A DNA stretch of 64,000 bases. It comes from Sarcocystis neurona (taxonomy: Eukaryota; Apicomplexa; Conoidasida; Eucoccidiorida; Sarcocystidae). This document shows, one piece after another, positions 23,040 to 33,900 of this stretch. The notes under the pieces were generated by a model. The model had not been told where the DNA came from and searched no databases. It worked only from the letters and a program-made list of their open reading frames with translations. Both the position numbers and the translations under genes were made by a program. Positions within the stretch are counted from its first letter, which is position 1, and every line of letters starts with the position of its first letter. The DNA lies in contig KL647319.1 of the NCBI GenBank assembly GCA_000727475.1, positions 524,470 through 588,469 of the forward strand. The letters are read 5' to 3'.

Positions 23040-24900
23040 GCTGTTTTCTGTGAAGTCTTCTTCGCTTCTCTATCTCCCGATCTTCCCCTTCTTTCCCGCC
23101 CTTTCCTCTTACGCTGTCTCCACCTTTCGTTTGCCTCCTCTGCACTTCTTCTTCGCCGTGTCCTGCTCTGCTGCCGTCTCCCCCTGCGTGTGTGTCTCTC
23201 TCGCGTGGCGAAAGACCCGATTTATCATCTGCGCGCGCGCATGTGCGAGGGCACATACCACAAAAAAAACGGGGAAGTGCCCACAAAAGGACATGTGCGT
23301 TAAGAAGTTGCACAGATGTTTGTGGCAGAAAAGGACATAACCAGGCACACACGGGCAGCACAGGGAAGAATAAAGAACGGAAAGACGACGAAGAAGAAGA
23401 AGCCCTAACGGCTGCCGCAGAAGAAGCAGCAGCAGCACGAAGGGGAAGAGGAGGAGGAGGAGGAGGCATGTTGCTGCTGCAGCAGAGGCGCAGCTGCCGT
23501 TGCTGCGGCAGGCGGACCGCGCCCAGCGCAGCGAGGAAATTCGACGCAGCTCTTTCTCGTGAAAAAGCAGAAAAAGTCGAAACTGAGAGGAGAAGGGAGA
23601 GGAAGAGGCGGCGAAGGCGATGGACGGCTACACCTCGAAGCGGGAGGAAAACCAGGCGTGGCTAGTTGATCTGCGGACGCGTCAGGAGGCACCGCCACAC
23701 CGGAAGGCAAGAAAGGGGGATTTTCCCAGTCGACAACGTCGCTGAGAAGACCACGAATTCATCGTTTTCTCCCCCTCCGACTTTCTGCCTCGTCTTTCCT
23801 TTCTCTTTTTTCCCTTTCCTTCTCCTCGTGGAGACCTCGGGCGTCGCCTCCTCTCCCTATCGCGGCCTTTCCCGGCAAAGTTGGCCTTTCCTTCGCCTTT
23901 TTCCCGACTCCGTCGCCACGGAGGTCCTCCTTCCGCTTCTTCTTTCCTGAATGTATGTTTCCACCGAATTCTCTTCCACGATTTTAATTTCCGTCGGTCG
24001 CGTTGCCCAAGGGCCGCGCGGCCGATTCCCTCTCAAAAGCCCTAGTCCCGCCAAATTGACCCGCTGTGCTGCCCTTTCTGCTCTCGCTTTCTCGCTTTCT
24101 GCGTTTTTGAAGTTCTCTCCAGCGCTCCTTCCTTTCTTTTTCCCCCAAATTCGCTCGACAAAGTCTGTTCCTCGCTTTTCCTCCCCCTCCGTCCACGCGC
24201 AGGCGACGGCGACCACGGCAGAATCTCCGTCGGCGCCTCCTCTCCCTCGCCGGCTGCGCTCTTCACACGACTCCACACACGCAGGACGGAACTCTCCTCC
24301 GTGCCGCCCACGCATTTTCTCCCTTTGTGGACGTGTGTCTGTTCGCATTCTCTTCTTCTCTTCCCCTCTTTCTTCGGATTTCCTCAACTTCTCTACTTCC
24401 CCTCCGTGAGGCTCAAAACCCGCTCGCGTTGCATGCGTGGTACAGAGGGACTTCGCAGTCTTTGCGTGAACTTTTTGTCGTTTTCCCTTTCTTTTTGGGG
24501 AGGCGCTTTCCAGCCGTCTCCCCCCTGCCATGTCCACTCTTCTCGTCCACTCCCGGTCTTCTCTGCCTTTCCTCTTTTCGCTCGGCTCTTCTGTCTGTCC
24601 CCTCGCGTCCATCCTTCATCGCGGCGGGCAGCAGCAGTCTCTACCCTTTCCCCGCCTTTCTTCTCCGTGTATCCTCCCTTTCACTTCGTCCACCGCCTTC
24701 AGCGCGAGTCACTGCTGCAGTTTCCCACTTTTTGTCTCTCGAGGGGTTTTCTCCGCTCCCCTCCTCTCCCCCCGTCTCTCTCGCCGTCGGCCGCGCTGCT
24801 TTCCCGTCTCCGTCTCCGTGTCTCCCGCCCTTTTCGAGCGCGCCTCTTCATCTGCGTCTCTGCCACTACTCAGTGCCGTCTCTGCAGAAGACACTTCTGA
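23040..24900 (+). promoter_or_regulatory. Pyrimidine-rich, repeat-free stretch: promoter/5' UTR candidate
   Basis: The plus strand is C/T-rich with few purine clusters and almost no CAG/CTG triplets, unlike its neighbours. All three plus frames are open at 24301-24900, as expected when stop codons (purine-containing) are rare, so those frames and the 251-aa minus frame 23857-24612 carry little weight. Pyrimidine-rich leaders are common upstream of coccidian genes; a plus gene beginning near 24909 would fit. Confidence 0.4.
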
Positions 24901-24908
24901 CGTACGGC

Positions 24909-25603
24909 ATGCGTATGTGTGTGGGGAAATCTCTTCTTCTCTTGTCTACCGTGGCGCCCCGGCTCCTCCGCTCTCAAGCTCATATCTCGCATGTCTCTCT
25001 GCGTGCCCCTGTCCTCACCACATATATATATGTATGTATATATATACACACATATGTACATGTCTCTGTGTCTCCGTCTCCCTGTCTCCGTCTCTCTGTC
25101 TCCCTGTCTCTGTGTGTGTATATATATGAGCTGTCCCCCTGCGTGGCTTGCTGCTGCATGTAAGTGCGTTTCTCTGTGCATTCGTATAAATGTGTGTGCG
25201 TGTGTAGGCGTCCATTTAAATGTGTGTGATTTCTATTTGTAGAAGTCACACAGTTCGATTTCTCCTCTGCGTGAGGCGTCCCCCACGAGGGGGACTATCT
25301 TTCACTCGCAGCATCCGTGGGGGGCAGTTGCAGGGGCTCTGCTACGCAGCAGAGGAATTTCATCCGCATGCGCGCATCAGTAAAGACCACACAAAAGATA
25401 GGGTCAACTTACGGAACTTCCCTCACACCTGGCCGCAACAGAAATATCCTATTTATCCATATAAGTATCCATATGTCTGTATGCGTGTGTACGTCTCTCT
25501 CTCTCTATATACACATATTCATATATATATTCATATATATATTCATATATATATTCGTGTATATATATATGGCAGAGAGATAGATTTCCACATACTTAGA
25601 TAA
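24909..25603 (+). CDS. Candidate organelle-targeted protein, two exons
   Basis: ATG 24909 opens with MRMCVGKSLLLLSTVAPRLL, an Arg/Ser/Leu-rich, acid-free start typical of a mitochondrial presequence or signal anchor. A donor CAT|GTAAGT (25160) and acceptor TATTTGTAG|AAG (25242) leave an 83-bp intron in phase 2. The second exon holds an ordinary segment at about 25320-25470 (QLQGLCYAAEEFHPHARIS, then DRVNLRNFPHTWPQQKYPIYPY). Between and after these parts the frame runs through CATATA/GTCTCC microsatellite, so a further intron or an earlier end is likely. Function not recognised. Confidence 0.35.
25500..25580. repeat. TATATTCATA microsatellite
   Basis: Tandem ATTCATATATAT units. Confidence 0.85.
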
Positions 25604-25639
25604 CTAACACACAACTTTCGCGAGTTCCCATATACCGAG

Positions 25640-26245
25640 TGCTAACAGAAATCCTTCACTTTTGCTGTACAACACATATACACATGGATATACCTGTTTG
25701 TATGTGCAAGTATGTAACTCTATCTACATACATATATATGTATATATATATGTGTGTGTATACGTATATGCAGGCATCGAAAACTGTAACATATACGTAG
25801 CCCCAACAGAACTCTTTCACTATGGCTCTACATATATGTGTATAAGTATACACACATACATATATATATGTATGTATATATATGTATATATATGTATGTG
25901 TGTGTATGTCTGTATTTATGTGGGTGGACACCATAGAAGTTATTGAGTGAGAATCTTCCGTCTTTGCTGTACATATACACATATGTGTATAAGTATATGA
26001 ATATATATGTGCGTACATATGTGCGTATATATGTATATATGTGTATGTGTGTGGACACCGTGCAAATACCAGAATGCAAGTCTTTCATTATTAATGTACA
26101 CACACGTACATACATACATACATGCATATATATATATGTGTATATATATATGAATGAATACGCATATATATGTGTATGTATGAACACCGTGCAAATTTTA
26201 GAATGCCTTTTGCCAGCAGAAGAATTTTCCCAATGTAGATACTCT
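25640..26245. repeat. Decayed tandem array, five units of about 125-160 bp
   Basis: Each unit has a (TATG/TATA)n half and a unique-looking half of the form GAA-TC(T/C)TTCA(C/T)T-TTGCTGTACA, seen near 25648, 25806, 25948, 26072 and 26200. Units 3-5 also share TG(A/G)ACACC(A/G)T(G)CAAA upstream. Confidence 0.65.
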
Positions 26246-26259
26246 GGCCAAGTATTACT

Positions 26260-26830
26260 AATATATACATGCATGTGTATAACTAATATATATATACACG
26301 TATAGTATTAATATGTATACAAATATATTTACACGTCTACTACTAGTATATATATTCACGTGTATTACTCAATATATAGACATATATTACTAATGTGGAT
26401 AACATATATTTTACTAATATAGATATTAATGCATATTACATATATATATATACACGTGTATTACTAATATACATATATATTTACGTGTATTACTAATATA
26501 TATATTCATCTGTATTATTAATATATATATATCTTTACACCTCTATTACTGATATATGTATACACGTGTGCTGCTCATATTTACATATACACGTGTATTA
26601 CTAATATATATATTTATGTGTATTACTAATATATGTATATATTTATACATGTGTATTACTGATACAAATATATATATGGTTGATATCCGTATGTGTCCTT
26701 AAATATATATACACGTATTATATGTATGTATCTGTTTTTGACTGTGTGTATATGTATGGTAAATATATATATACATCTTTTACTATTATAGATATATACA
26801 TCTGATATGAATATATATACGTGAAGCTTC
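26260..26830. repeat. AT-rich satellite with CACGTG cores
   Basis: Repeats of ACACGTGTATTACTAATATA at irregular 25-60 bp spacing, with CACGTG or CACGT(A/C) palindromic cores. GC content is very low compared with flanks. Confidence 0.8.
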
Positions 26831-27234
26831 TTATGTAGAAGTATGTGTTACAGATTTACTTGTACGGACATCCACGATTCTATAGGTGTATACATATATA
26901 CATACATATATACGTATGTATAAATGTATCTATATGTGTATATGCATGTATCTACATGTATATATATGTATATATACACATATGTATATACATAGAATAT
27001 ATATATGTATACATGCATATGTATATATATGTATGTATAGACACACTGTCTCTCTCTCTCTGTGTCTCTCTCTCTGTATATATATATACACATATAAATG
27101 AATATCTACATCCATGTATATATGAAAAATGCTGCTCATGCAAGTATGTATTTGTGTGTATAGGTATAGTTTTGCGATCTGCAATAAGAAACAGCAGCAA
27201 AGACGAGATTTGCTGTGCTGCGGTCCCCTCCAGC
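26831..27234. repeat. TATATG/TACATA microsatellite
   Basis: Alternating purine-pyrimidine tract upstream of the 27235 frame. Six-frame translations are Tyr/Ile/His/Cys runs. Confidence 0.75.
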
Positions 27235-28959
27235 ATGCGACGCGTTTTGCTCCTTCGCCGCTGCCGCGGCAGCAGCAGCAGCGGCAGCAGTAACGGCAGC
27301 GGCGGGAGACGGGGCATGCCGAACAGTGACAGGGCCCGCAGCTCCGACAGCATCAGCAACAGCGGCAACACATTTGCAGGAAGTGGCGGGAGCTGCAGAC
27401 GACTACACGGCAGCAGCAGCGGCAGCTCACGCAGCAGCAATCACCTACTAACGAACAGCCACAGCAGCAGCAACAGTCATACAAACAGCAGCAGCAGCAG
27501 CGATAGCAGCAACAGTAACAGCAGCAGCAGCAACCGGTGCGACGAGAGACGCTGCACCAGCAACAGCAGCAGCAGCAGGAGAACGCCAAGCAGCTGCTGC
27601 ACCGGTGACATCCTCGGCAGCAGAAGAAATAGCAGCACTAGCAGCAGCAGCGAGTCTTGGGGTCGGAGGAGAGTCTGCAGCAGCCGCTGCACTGCTGCTG
27701 CGTCCTGCCTGGGCGGTGCGTGGTTGCTGCAGCCTGTCTTCTCTTCGAAGCCAGACAGCCGGAGCAGCAGCTGCTACACCTGCTGCAGACGCCAGAGATT
27801 TCCCAGTTGCTGCAGCGGCCATTCCTATGGCACAAGCAGCAGCAGCAGATATATCTGCAGCTGCAGCAGCAACCTCTGCAGAAGCAGGAAAACTCTTCTC
27901 AGAATGACATCTCCTGGCTTCCCCCCCAGCAGTGCTGCTGTTGCCGCCGATGCTTCTGCTGCTGCTGACGCTTCTGCTGCTGCTGACGCTTCTGCTGCTG
28001 CTTCTGCTGCTCATGCTTCTGCTGCCGCTGCTGCTGCTGCGTCCTGGTGCTGGTGGTGTGCAGCAGGCAGCAGAGGGTTCAGCAGTCGTCTCACCTCTGA
28101 ACCAGCAGCAGCAGCACTCCAGTTGTCGGCAGCAGCGGCTAGCCGACTCTCATTTACGACAGCAGCAGCTGGAACAGCCCTCACAGGGTTCGCAGAAGCA
28201 GCAACAAGCGCAGCACCAGCGACAGCTGCAAGAGCAGCAGCAGGAAGGGCGACGGCAACAGCAGCAGCTACAACAGCGTCAGCTACAACAACGTCAGCCA
28301 CAACAGCAGCAGCTACAGCAGCAGCAGCTACAACAGCAGCAGATACAACAGCAGCAGCTACAACAACAGCAGCTACAACAACAGCAGCTACAACAACAGC
28401 AGCTACGGCAGCAGCAGCATCAGGGAAAGGGACCACAAGAGGAAAGTTCTCGGAAGCAGAAGCAGCAGCAGCAGTTCGAGCAGGTGAAGTGGAAGAGTGG
28501 TACTGGCCTGGGGCTGTCGCAGGGTGGCCTTCTCGTCACCTCTTCCTTTCTTTTCCATTCCCCTCTCCTCTCGTCTGTTCCTCTTCTTCAGCATCTTCCC
28601 CGCGGCGGGTTCGTCGCAGCAGCAGCGTCTGCAGTCGCCGCAGCAGCAGCGCGGAGAGAAGCCGACGCTACAGCAGCAGACTGAGCAGCAGCACCAGCAA
28701 CAATGACGAGAAGAACGTGGAGGAGAGGAGAACGGTTTCTGTTGCAGAGGAGCAGCAGCAGGAGGAAGAAGAAGAAGACCGAATAGCCATGCAAGACGAT
28801 GCCGCAGATTCCCTGATGCTGCAGATTGCCGACTCGTACAACTACCGGTCCGTCGCTCGCGTGTACGTACACTTCAAAAGGAGACATGTGGCAGCAGCAA
28901 CAGGCCGCCAAACAGCAGCAGCGCAGAACCCGCCGAGCTGCCTTTCTCTCTTGCGTTAA
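27235..28959 (+). CDS. Ser/Ala/Thr-rich protein; possible N-terminal part of the EF-hand gene
   Basis: From ATG 27235 one plus frame stays open for 574 codons: Ser-rich (SSNGSGGRRG, NSSSSSDSSN), then Ala/Thr-rich, then an Arg-Ser block (SPRRVRRSSSVCSRRSSS) and an acidic tail (EEQQQEEEEEDRIAMQDDAAD). A good internal intron (GCAG|GTGAAG at 28484 to CTCTTCTTCAG at 28591, 108 bp, a multiple of three) does not change the frame. Ending the exon at 28862 (CGCGT|GTACGT, phase 2) would splice in phase to the EF-hand exon at 30931. Gln-rich alternative frames (for example 27932-28684) overlap, so the reading frame is not certain. Confidence 0.42.
   Translation: MRRVLLLRRCRGSSSSGSSNGSGGRRGMPNSDRARSSDSISNSGNTFAGSGGSCRRLHGSSSGSSRSSNHLLTNSHSSSNSHTNSSSSSDSSNSNSSSSNRCDERRCTSNSSSSRRTPSSCCTGDILGSRRNSSTSSSSESWGRRRVCSSRCTAAASCLGGAWLLQPVFSSKPDSRSSSCYTCCRRQRFPSCCSGHSYGTSSSSRYICSCSSNLCRSRKTLLRMTSPGFPPSSAAVAADASAAADASAAADASAAASAAHASAAAAAAASWCWWCAAGSRGFSSRLTSEPAAAALQLSAAAASRLSFTTAAAGTALTGFAEAATSAAPATAARAAAGRATATAAATTASATTTSATTAAATAAAATTAADTTAAATTTAATTTAATTTAATAAAASGKGTTRGKFSEAEAAAAVRAGEVEEWYWPGAVAGWPSRHLFLSFPFPSPLVCSSSSASSPRRVRRSSSVCSRRSSSAERSRRYSSRLSSSTSNNDEKNVEERRTVSVAEEQQQEEEEEDRIAMQDDAADSLMLQIADSYNYRSVARVYVHFKRRHVAAATGRQTAAAQNPPSCLSLLR
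28290..28412. repeat. CAGCAGCTACAA tandem repeat
   Basis: A 12-15-bp unit repeated about nine times. It encodes Ala/Thr, Gln/Leu or Ser/Tyr-Asn repeats according to frame. Confidence 0.9.
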
Positions 28960-29840
28960 CTTCCTCTTGAAAGAGAGACACAGCAAGGAAAAGAATAGGG
29001 AACTCTGCGAGAAGCAAAGGACAAAGACGCACAACACGAGAAACACCAAGCGATCTGCATGCGCATATACATGTATATACGCGTGAGCAATTGTAGCGGT
29101 GGAAATTGCGCATGCATACATATACATATACGTATGTGACTGTCGTGCACATATATATATGTATATACATATGTGACTATCGTGCGAATATACATATATA
29201 GATATACATGTATGTGGTCAAGTGGTCATGACGCTGGAAATTGCGCATGCGTACATATATGTATGTATATACCTATATATATGTATATGTATATATACGT
29301 ACGTAGCTGTCACTTTGTGCATGCATGCATATATATGCATGTGGATGAATAATTAGAAGAATATCTCGTTTGTACACATATCGTACAGGGCGCAGGTGTA
29401 TCGAGGAAGAGAGGGAAATGAAGAACAGCAGAGAGAAGTATATATGGAGAGACGGAGACGGAGACGGCGACGAAGGAGACGGGCAGGGGGAGGAGAGGAA
29501 ATTGCGCGGGATAGAGACACAGAAGAGGGACAGCAGAAGACATGTGTGTCTACATTTATACATCTTCACAGAGAGAGCTGCAGCGAGAGACACAGAGAGG
29601 GTGGTCTGCATGCGCGTATAAGTTACACAGACAGATACGCAGATACGCAGACAAAAAGGTCGCTCTTTGTGGAGGGGCAAACGAAGGAGGATAGAGAGAG
29701 ATATATCTGCTGCTAGTGGTGGGGCGATATGCTGCTCGACAAAGAAAGGAAGGGGACACAGGGGAAGAAGACGCGACGAAGTAGAAGCTTTCTGCTGTCT
29801 ACAACCCGCCTCACAACAAACCCTGCCGCTCGGCTGTAAC
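28960..29840. other. AT-microsatellite and purine-rich stretch, no supported gene
   Basis: 29090-29340 is a CATATA/TATGTA tract with an extended TGCATGCATGCA at 29318-29329. 29390-29720 is GAGA/GGAGAC-rich. If the EF-hand gene starts at 27235, this is intron. Confidence 0.5.
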
Positions 29841-29867
29841 GCTGCTGCCGCAGTGTGCTCTGCTGTC

Positions 29868-30215
29868 GTTGATGCTGCAGTCTGCTCTGCTGTCGTTGAT
29901 GCTGCAGTGCTCTGCTGTCGTTGCTGCTGCAGTGTGCTCTGCTACCGCTGCTGCTGCGCAGTGCTCTGCTACCGCTGCTGCTGCAGTGCTCTGCTGTCGT
30001 TGCTGCTGCAGTGCTCTGCTGTCGCTGCTGCTGCAGTGCTCTGCTGTCGCTGCTGCTGCAGTGCTCTGCTGTCGTTGCTGCTGCAGTGTGCTCTGCTACC
30101 GCTGCTGCTGCAGTGTGCTCTGCTACCGCTGCTGCTGCAGTGCTCTGCTGTCGTTGCTGCTGCAGTGCTCTGCTGTCGCTGCTGCTGCAGTGCTCTGCTG
30201 TCGTTGCTGCTGCTG
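29868..30215. repeat. 25-bp minisatellite, about 13 copies
   Basis: The unit is CAGTGCTCTGCTGTCGTTGC plus TGCTG, with a 27-bp variant (CAGTGTGCTCTGCTACCGCT). As 25 is not a multiple of three, successive copies are read in rotating frames on the same strand. Confidence 0.9.
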
Positions 30216-30930
30216 CGGGAATAATGGCTGTCCGGCTCTCTCTGCCGATGTGCTACTGCTGGTCTGTGTTACTGCTGCTGCTGCAGGAGAGCAGCTGCTC
30301 TGCTGCTGTTGCTGCGGCGTTCCTTTTCTCTGCTGCTGCTCTGCGGGCACGTTTACCTGTCTCCCCACTACTGCGCTGCAGCTCTGCCATTGCTGCTTCC
30401 TGTTAATGCGGCTGCTGCAGATCATTTCCTGCTGCTTTTCCTGCCATCTCTCCGTCTCCTCCTGTTGCGGTTGAGCTGCATTTGTCGCGCCTGCTCCTAC
30501 TTTGCTGTCGCTGCGATGGACGCTGCTGCCGTTCTGTAGCTGCGGCTGCTGCTGCTACTTCTTCTGTGACTGGGTTGTCTAATGCCGCAGCACCTGCTGC
30601 TGCTGCAGGAGCTACTATTCCCTGCCGCACATGCGTGAAGATGTTGCGGCCACAGCTGCTTCTGCTGTGTTGCTCGCCTCCTGCTGCTGTTATAGCGTTG
30701 TGCTGCTGCTGCATCTGCTGCTGCACCTGCTGCTTCATCCGCCTCTGCTGGTACGTCCTCCTGTTGCCACTTTTTCATTATCGTGCTGCTGCTGGTGTGT
30801 GGGCGTGACGGTGCTTTGCCTGCTGCTGCTGCTGCAGGTCAAGGCGTCCGCGACGCGAGCAGCACGTGGTGCATGTCCCGCGTGACAAAGAGCTGCTGCG
30901 TCCTCCCTTTCTTTCTCCCCCCACCAACAG

Positions 30931-33900
30931 CAGCAACAGTAACAGCAGGAACAGCAACAGCAGCAGCAGTGTGGACTGCAGCAGGAGCAGCAGGGGGAGC
31001 AGCAGCAGCAACAACATTCGAAACAGCAGCAGCAACTCCCCATCGAATGATGTGGACGGGAGGGCTGCGGATGGAGCCGCAGGCCTCGAAGGCAACCAGC
31101 ATCGGCCAGGCAGTAGCAGCAGCAGCAAGAGCAGCAACAGCAGGAAGAGCAGCAGCTGCAGCAGGAGGGCAAACAAGAGCATTCTTCTGTCGAGCGCGGA
31201 GGGGGATGGGGAGCAGCAGCAGGCTGGGGTGTTCACATGCGGAGGACCAGCAGCAGCAGCAGCGGAAGAAGTGACTGCTGCCGAATTGCAACGCGCAGCA
31301 GCAGCCTCGCAGCGACGCGGACGAGGAGCAGGAGGAGGAGGACAGCGACTGGGAGCAGCAGGAGCAGGCGCAGGAACAGCGGCAGCGGCAGCAGCAGCGC
31401 TTAAGAGAGAGAGAGCAGCAGCAGGGGCGCATGCAACCAGGGCGACGTTCACTGCGGGCGCGAGGCACGCGCACCAGCAGGAAGCATGCGTCTCTCAACT
31501 TCTTCCCCTCGCCGCGGCAGCAGCAGCAGCAGCAGAAGCAGAAGGAAGAGGAGCAGCAGGAGCAGCAACACCGGTAACAAAAGAAGGGGAAGAAGGAGAG
31601 GGGAGCGGAGGGGCAGAAAAGAAATTGACAGCAGCAGCTCGACAAGAAGCTACTATATGGACAGAGCAAATACCCGTCGTAGTTGATCTCGCTCGGCTTC
31701 GTGAAGCCTCGAAACTGGGCTACCTGCCTCTCTGTAAAGGTATTCCCACACTTTTCTCTTTGTCTGTCTCCTGCTGCGGCCCCCACGTGTGCGTCCTCCT
31801 CGCCCGTGCTGCTGCTATTGCTGCTGCGCGGGTGCTGCTCCTGCTGCGCCTTGTGCGTCTGCTGCGAGGCTGCCACTACTACCGCTGCTGCGGTGCTGCG
31901 GTTGCTCCTGCTGCTGCCACCGCTTGCTGCAGCAGCTGCTACTACTGCTACTGCTGCTGCGGTGACTCCTGCTGCTGTGCTGCTTGTGCTGCTGCTGCTA
32001 CTGCTGCTGCGGTTACTGCTTCTGGTGCTGCGACCCTGTGCTGCAGCTGGTTTTATTGCCAGTGCTGCTGCGCTGCTGCTGCGCTTACTCGTGCTGTGCC
32101 GCAGCTGATGTTACTGCTAGTGCTGCTGCGCTGCAGCTGGTGTTACTGCTGCCGCGCTGCTGCTGCTGTTGCTGCGAGTGCTGCTGCTGTTGCTGCGAGC
32201 GCTGCTGCTGTTACTGCGACTGGCGCTGCGGTCGCTGCGACTGCCGCTGCTGTTGCTGCGACTGCTACTGCGACCGTCTGCTGCATCGGCTGCTGCTGCT
32301 TCTGCTGCAGTGCTGCGGATACTGATGGAGAAGAATCCTGCCATGTACATGTGGAGAGAAGGATTCGTAAGTGCGATGCGAGAGCTGCTGCAGGAGGAGA
32401 ATCTCGACACGCCCGAGGAACCCGTTTCTGAAGCTGCGCTTAACGGTGAGAAACATTTCTTTGCGCTCTGCTGCTGCTCTGTTGCTGCTGAGCCTGCGCG
32501 CGGGTTTTCTCCTGCTTCTCCTCTTGTTGTTGTGCTGCTGCTATGTGTTGCTCCTCGTCGTTTTAGCTCTCGTGTTGCTGTTGTTGCTGCGGCCGGTCGT
32601 GGTTGCTCTCGCTGCCGTCCTGCTGCTGCTGTTGCTTCCTTACCTTCTGCTCTCCTTCTGCTTCTCTTCGGGTCTGCTGCTGCTCCCGCTGCTGCTGCTA
32701 CTGCTGTGGCTCGAGGCCCCGTCGTGCCCGTCGTAACTGCTGCTGCTGCTACTTGGAGTGCTGCTGCTGCTGGCTGTGTGTCTGCTGCTGCTGCTGCCCC
32801 TCCGTCTACTGCTGCTGCCTCGCTCTCTCTGCTGCTGCTGCTGCCGCCTCTGTCTCTACTGCTGCGTGTGTGCGGCTGCGGAGGGACATGTCACTTGTGC
32901 GTGTGCTGCTGCTGCGCCTCTTCAAGATGCGGAGAATCCACATCTCCGCGGCTTCTGCCACCCCACAGCTTTTCTTCTGCTGCAGTCCTCTTCCTTCTGC
33001 TGTGCTGCGCTTCATTTTGCTGTTGTCCGCGTTACATTACTGCTCTTCCTCTTTGTGCTGCTGCTGCTTCTTCGACTGCTGTTGCTGCTGGTGCTGCTGC
33101 TGCCTATGCTGCTGCTAACGCTCTTGTTGCTCCTGCTACAACTGCCCTTTTGCCTGTTGCTGCTACTTTTGCTGCCGCTATGGAGCAGCTACTGTGGCTG
33201 CTACTGCTGCTGCTGTTGCTGCTGCAGCTGCTGTCACTCGTGGGCTGCTGCTCTTCGTGCTGCTAGTGCTGCTGCTCCTGTTGCTGCCGCTGAGCGGCTG
33301 CTGTGTGTCTGGCTGCTTTTTGAATGTTGCAACTACTGCTGCTGCTCTTTTGATGCTGCTGCGCAGTTTTCTCCCCACGTGTGGCTCCGTAGTGATGATA
33401 CTGCTGCTGCCACTCCTGCTGCTTTCCCTGTCGCGTCGCCTCTGCTGCCGTTTCCTTCCCCCCTGCACCTACTGCATTGCTGCTACATATATATCTATGT
33501 TTGTGTATGAAGAAGAATGTATAAAGATTTATCTAGCCGTCTACCAACCACATACATGTATAGATGAAATCGTTAACCGTCATATATTGCATGTATACAT
33601 ACATATCAGAAGGTACGTATATATTTTTTTACCTGTCTATGTGCTACGTATATGGAGAGAAATGTGTAGGCACACGTCGATACGCAGGTGCATCGGTCTA
33701 CGGCGGGTAAAACCAGTAACACGTATTCAGGTAGAGCCACGTCTATCTATATACCTTTCAACTTATACGCATATATATATAGGCATGGATATCTATCTAT
33801 ATATACAGAGACCCACGCGTACCTGGTGATCCAGCGAAGTTTACACACGTATAGAAGTGTACAAATATATATACAACTTCAGCGATACAGATACCCATGT

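Noticed and set aside
23857..24612. 251-codon minus frame, Arg/Glu/Lys-rich
   Set aside because: The purine-rich strand lacks stops; all three plus frames are also open nearby, and there is no start context or domain.
24301..25163. Plus frames of 199-278 codons
   Set aside because: Pyrimidine-rich DNA rarely forms stop codons; Ser/Pro/Leu translation without family signal. Only the part from 24909 was kept as a weak candidate.
25640..27100. Tyr/Ile/His/Cys-rich frames on both strands
   Set aside because: Translations of TATATG/CATACA microsatellites.
29868..30474. Cys-rich 201-codon plus frame
   Set aside because: 25-bp minisatellite read in rotating frames.
30866..32431. 521-codon plus frame as a single exon
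   Set aside because: Runs through donor AAAG|GTATTC and the CTG intron; the in-phase spliced model with EF-hand exons is better.
32169..33510. Cys/Ala/Leu frames of 250-365 codons
   Set aside because: Translated CTG arrays inside an EF-hand intron; only the 45 residues at 32311-32445 are coding.
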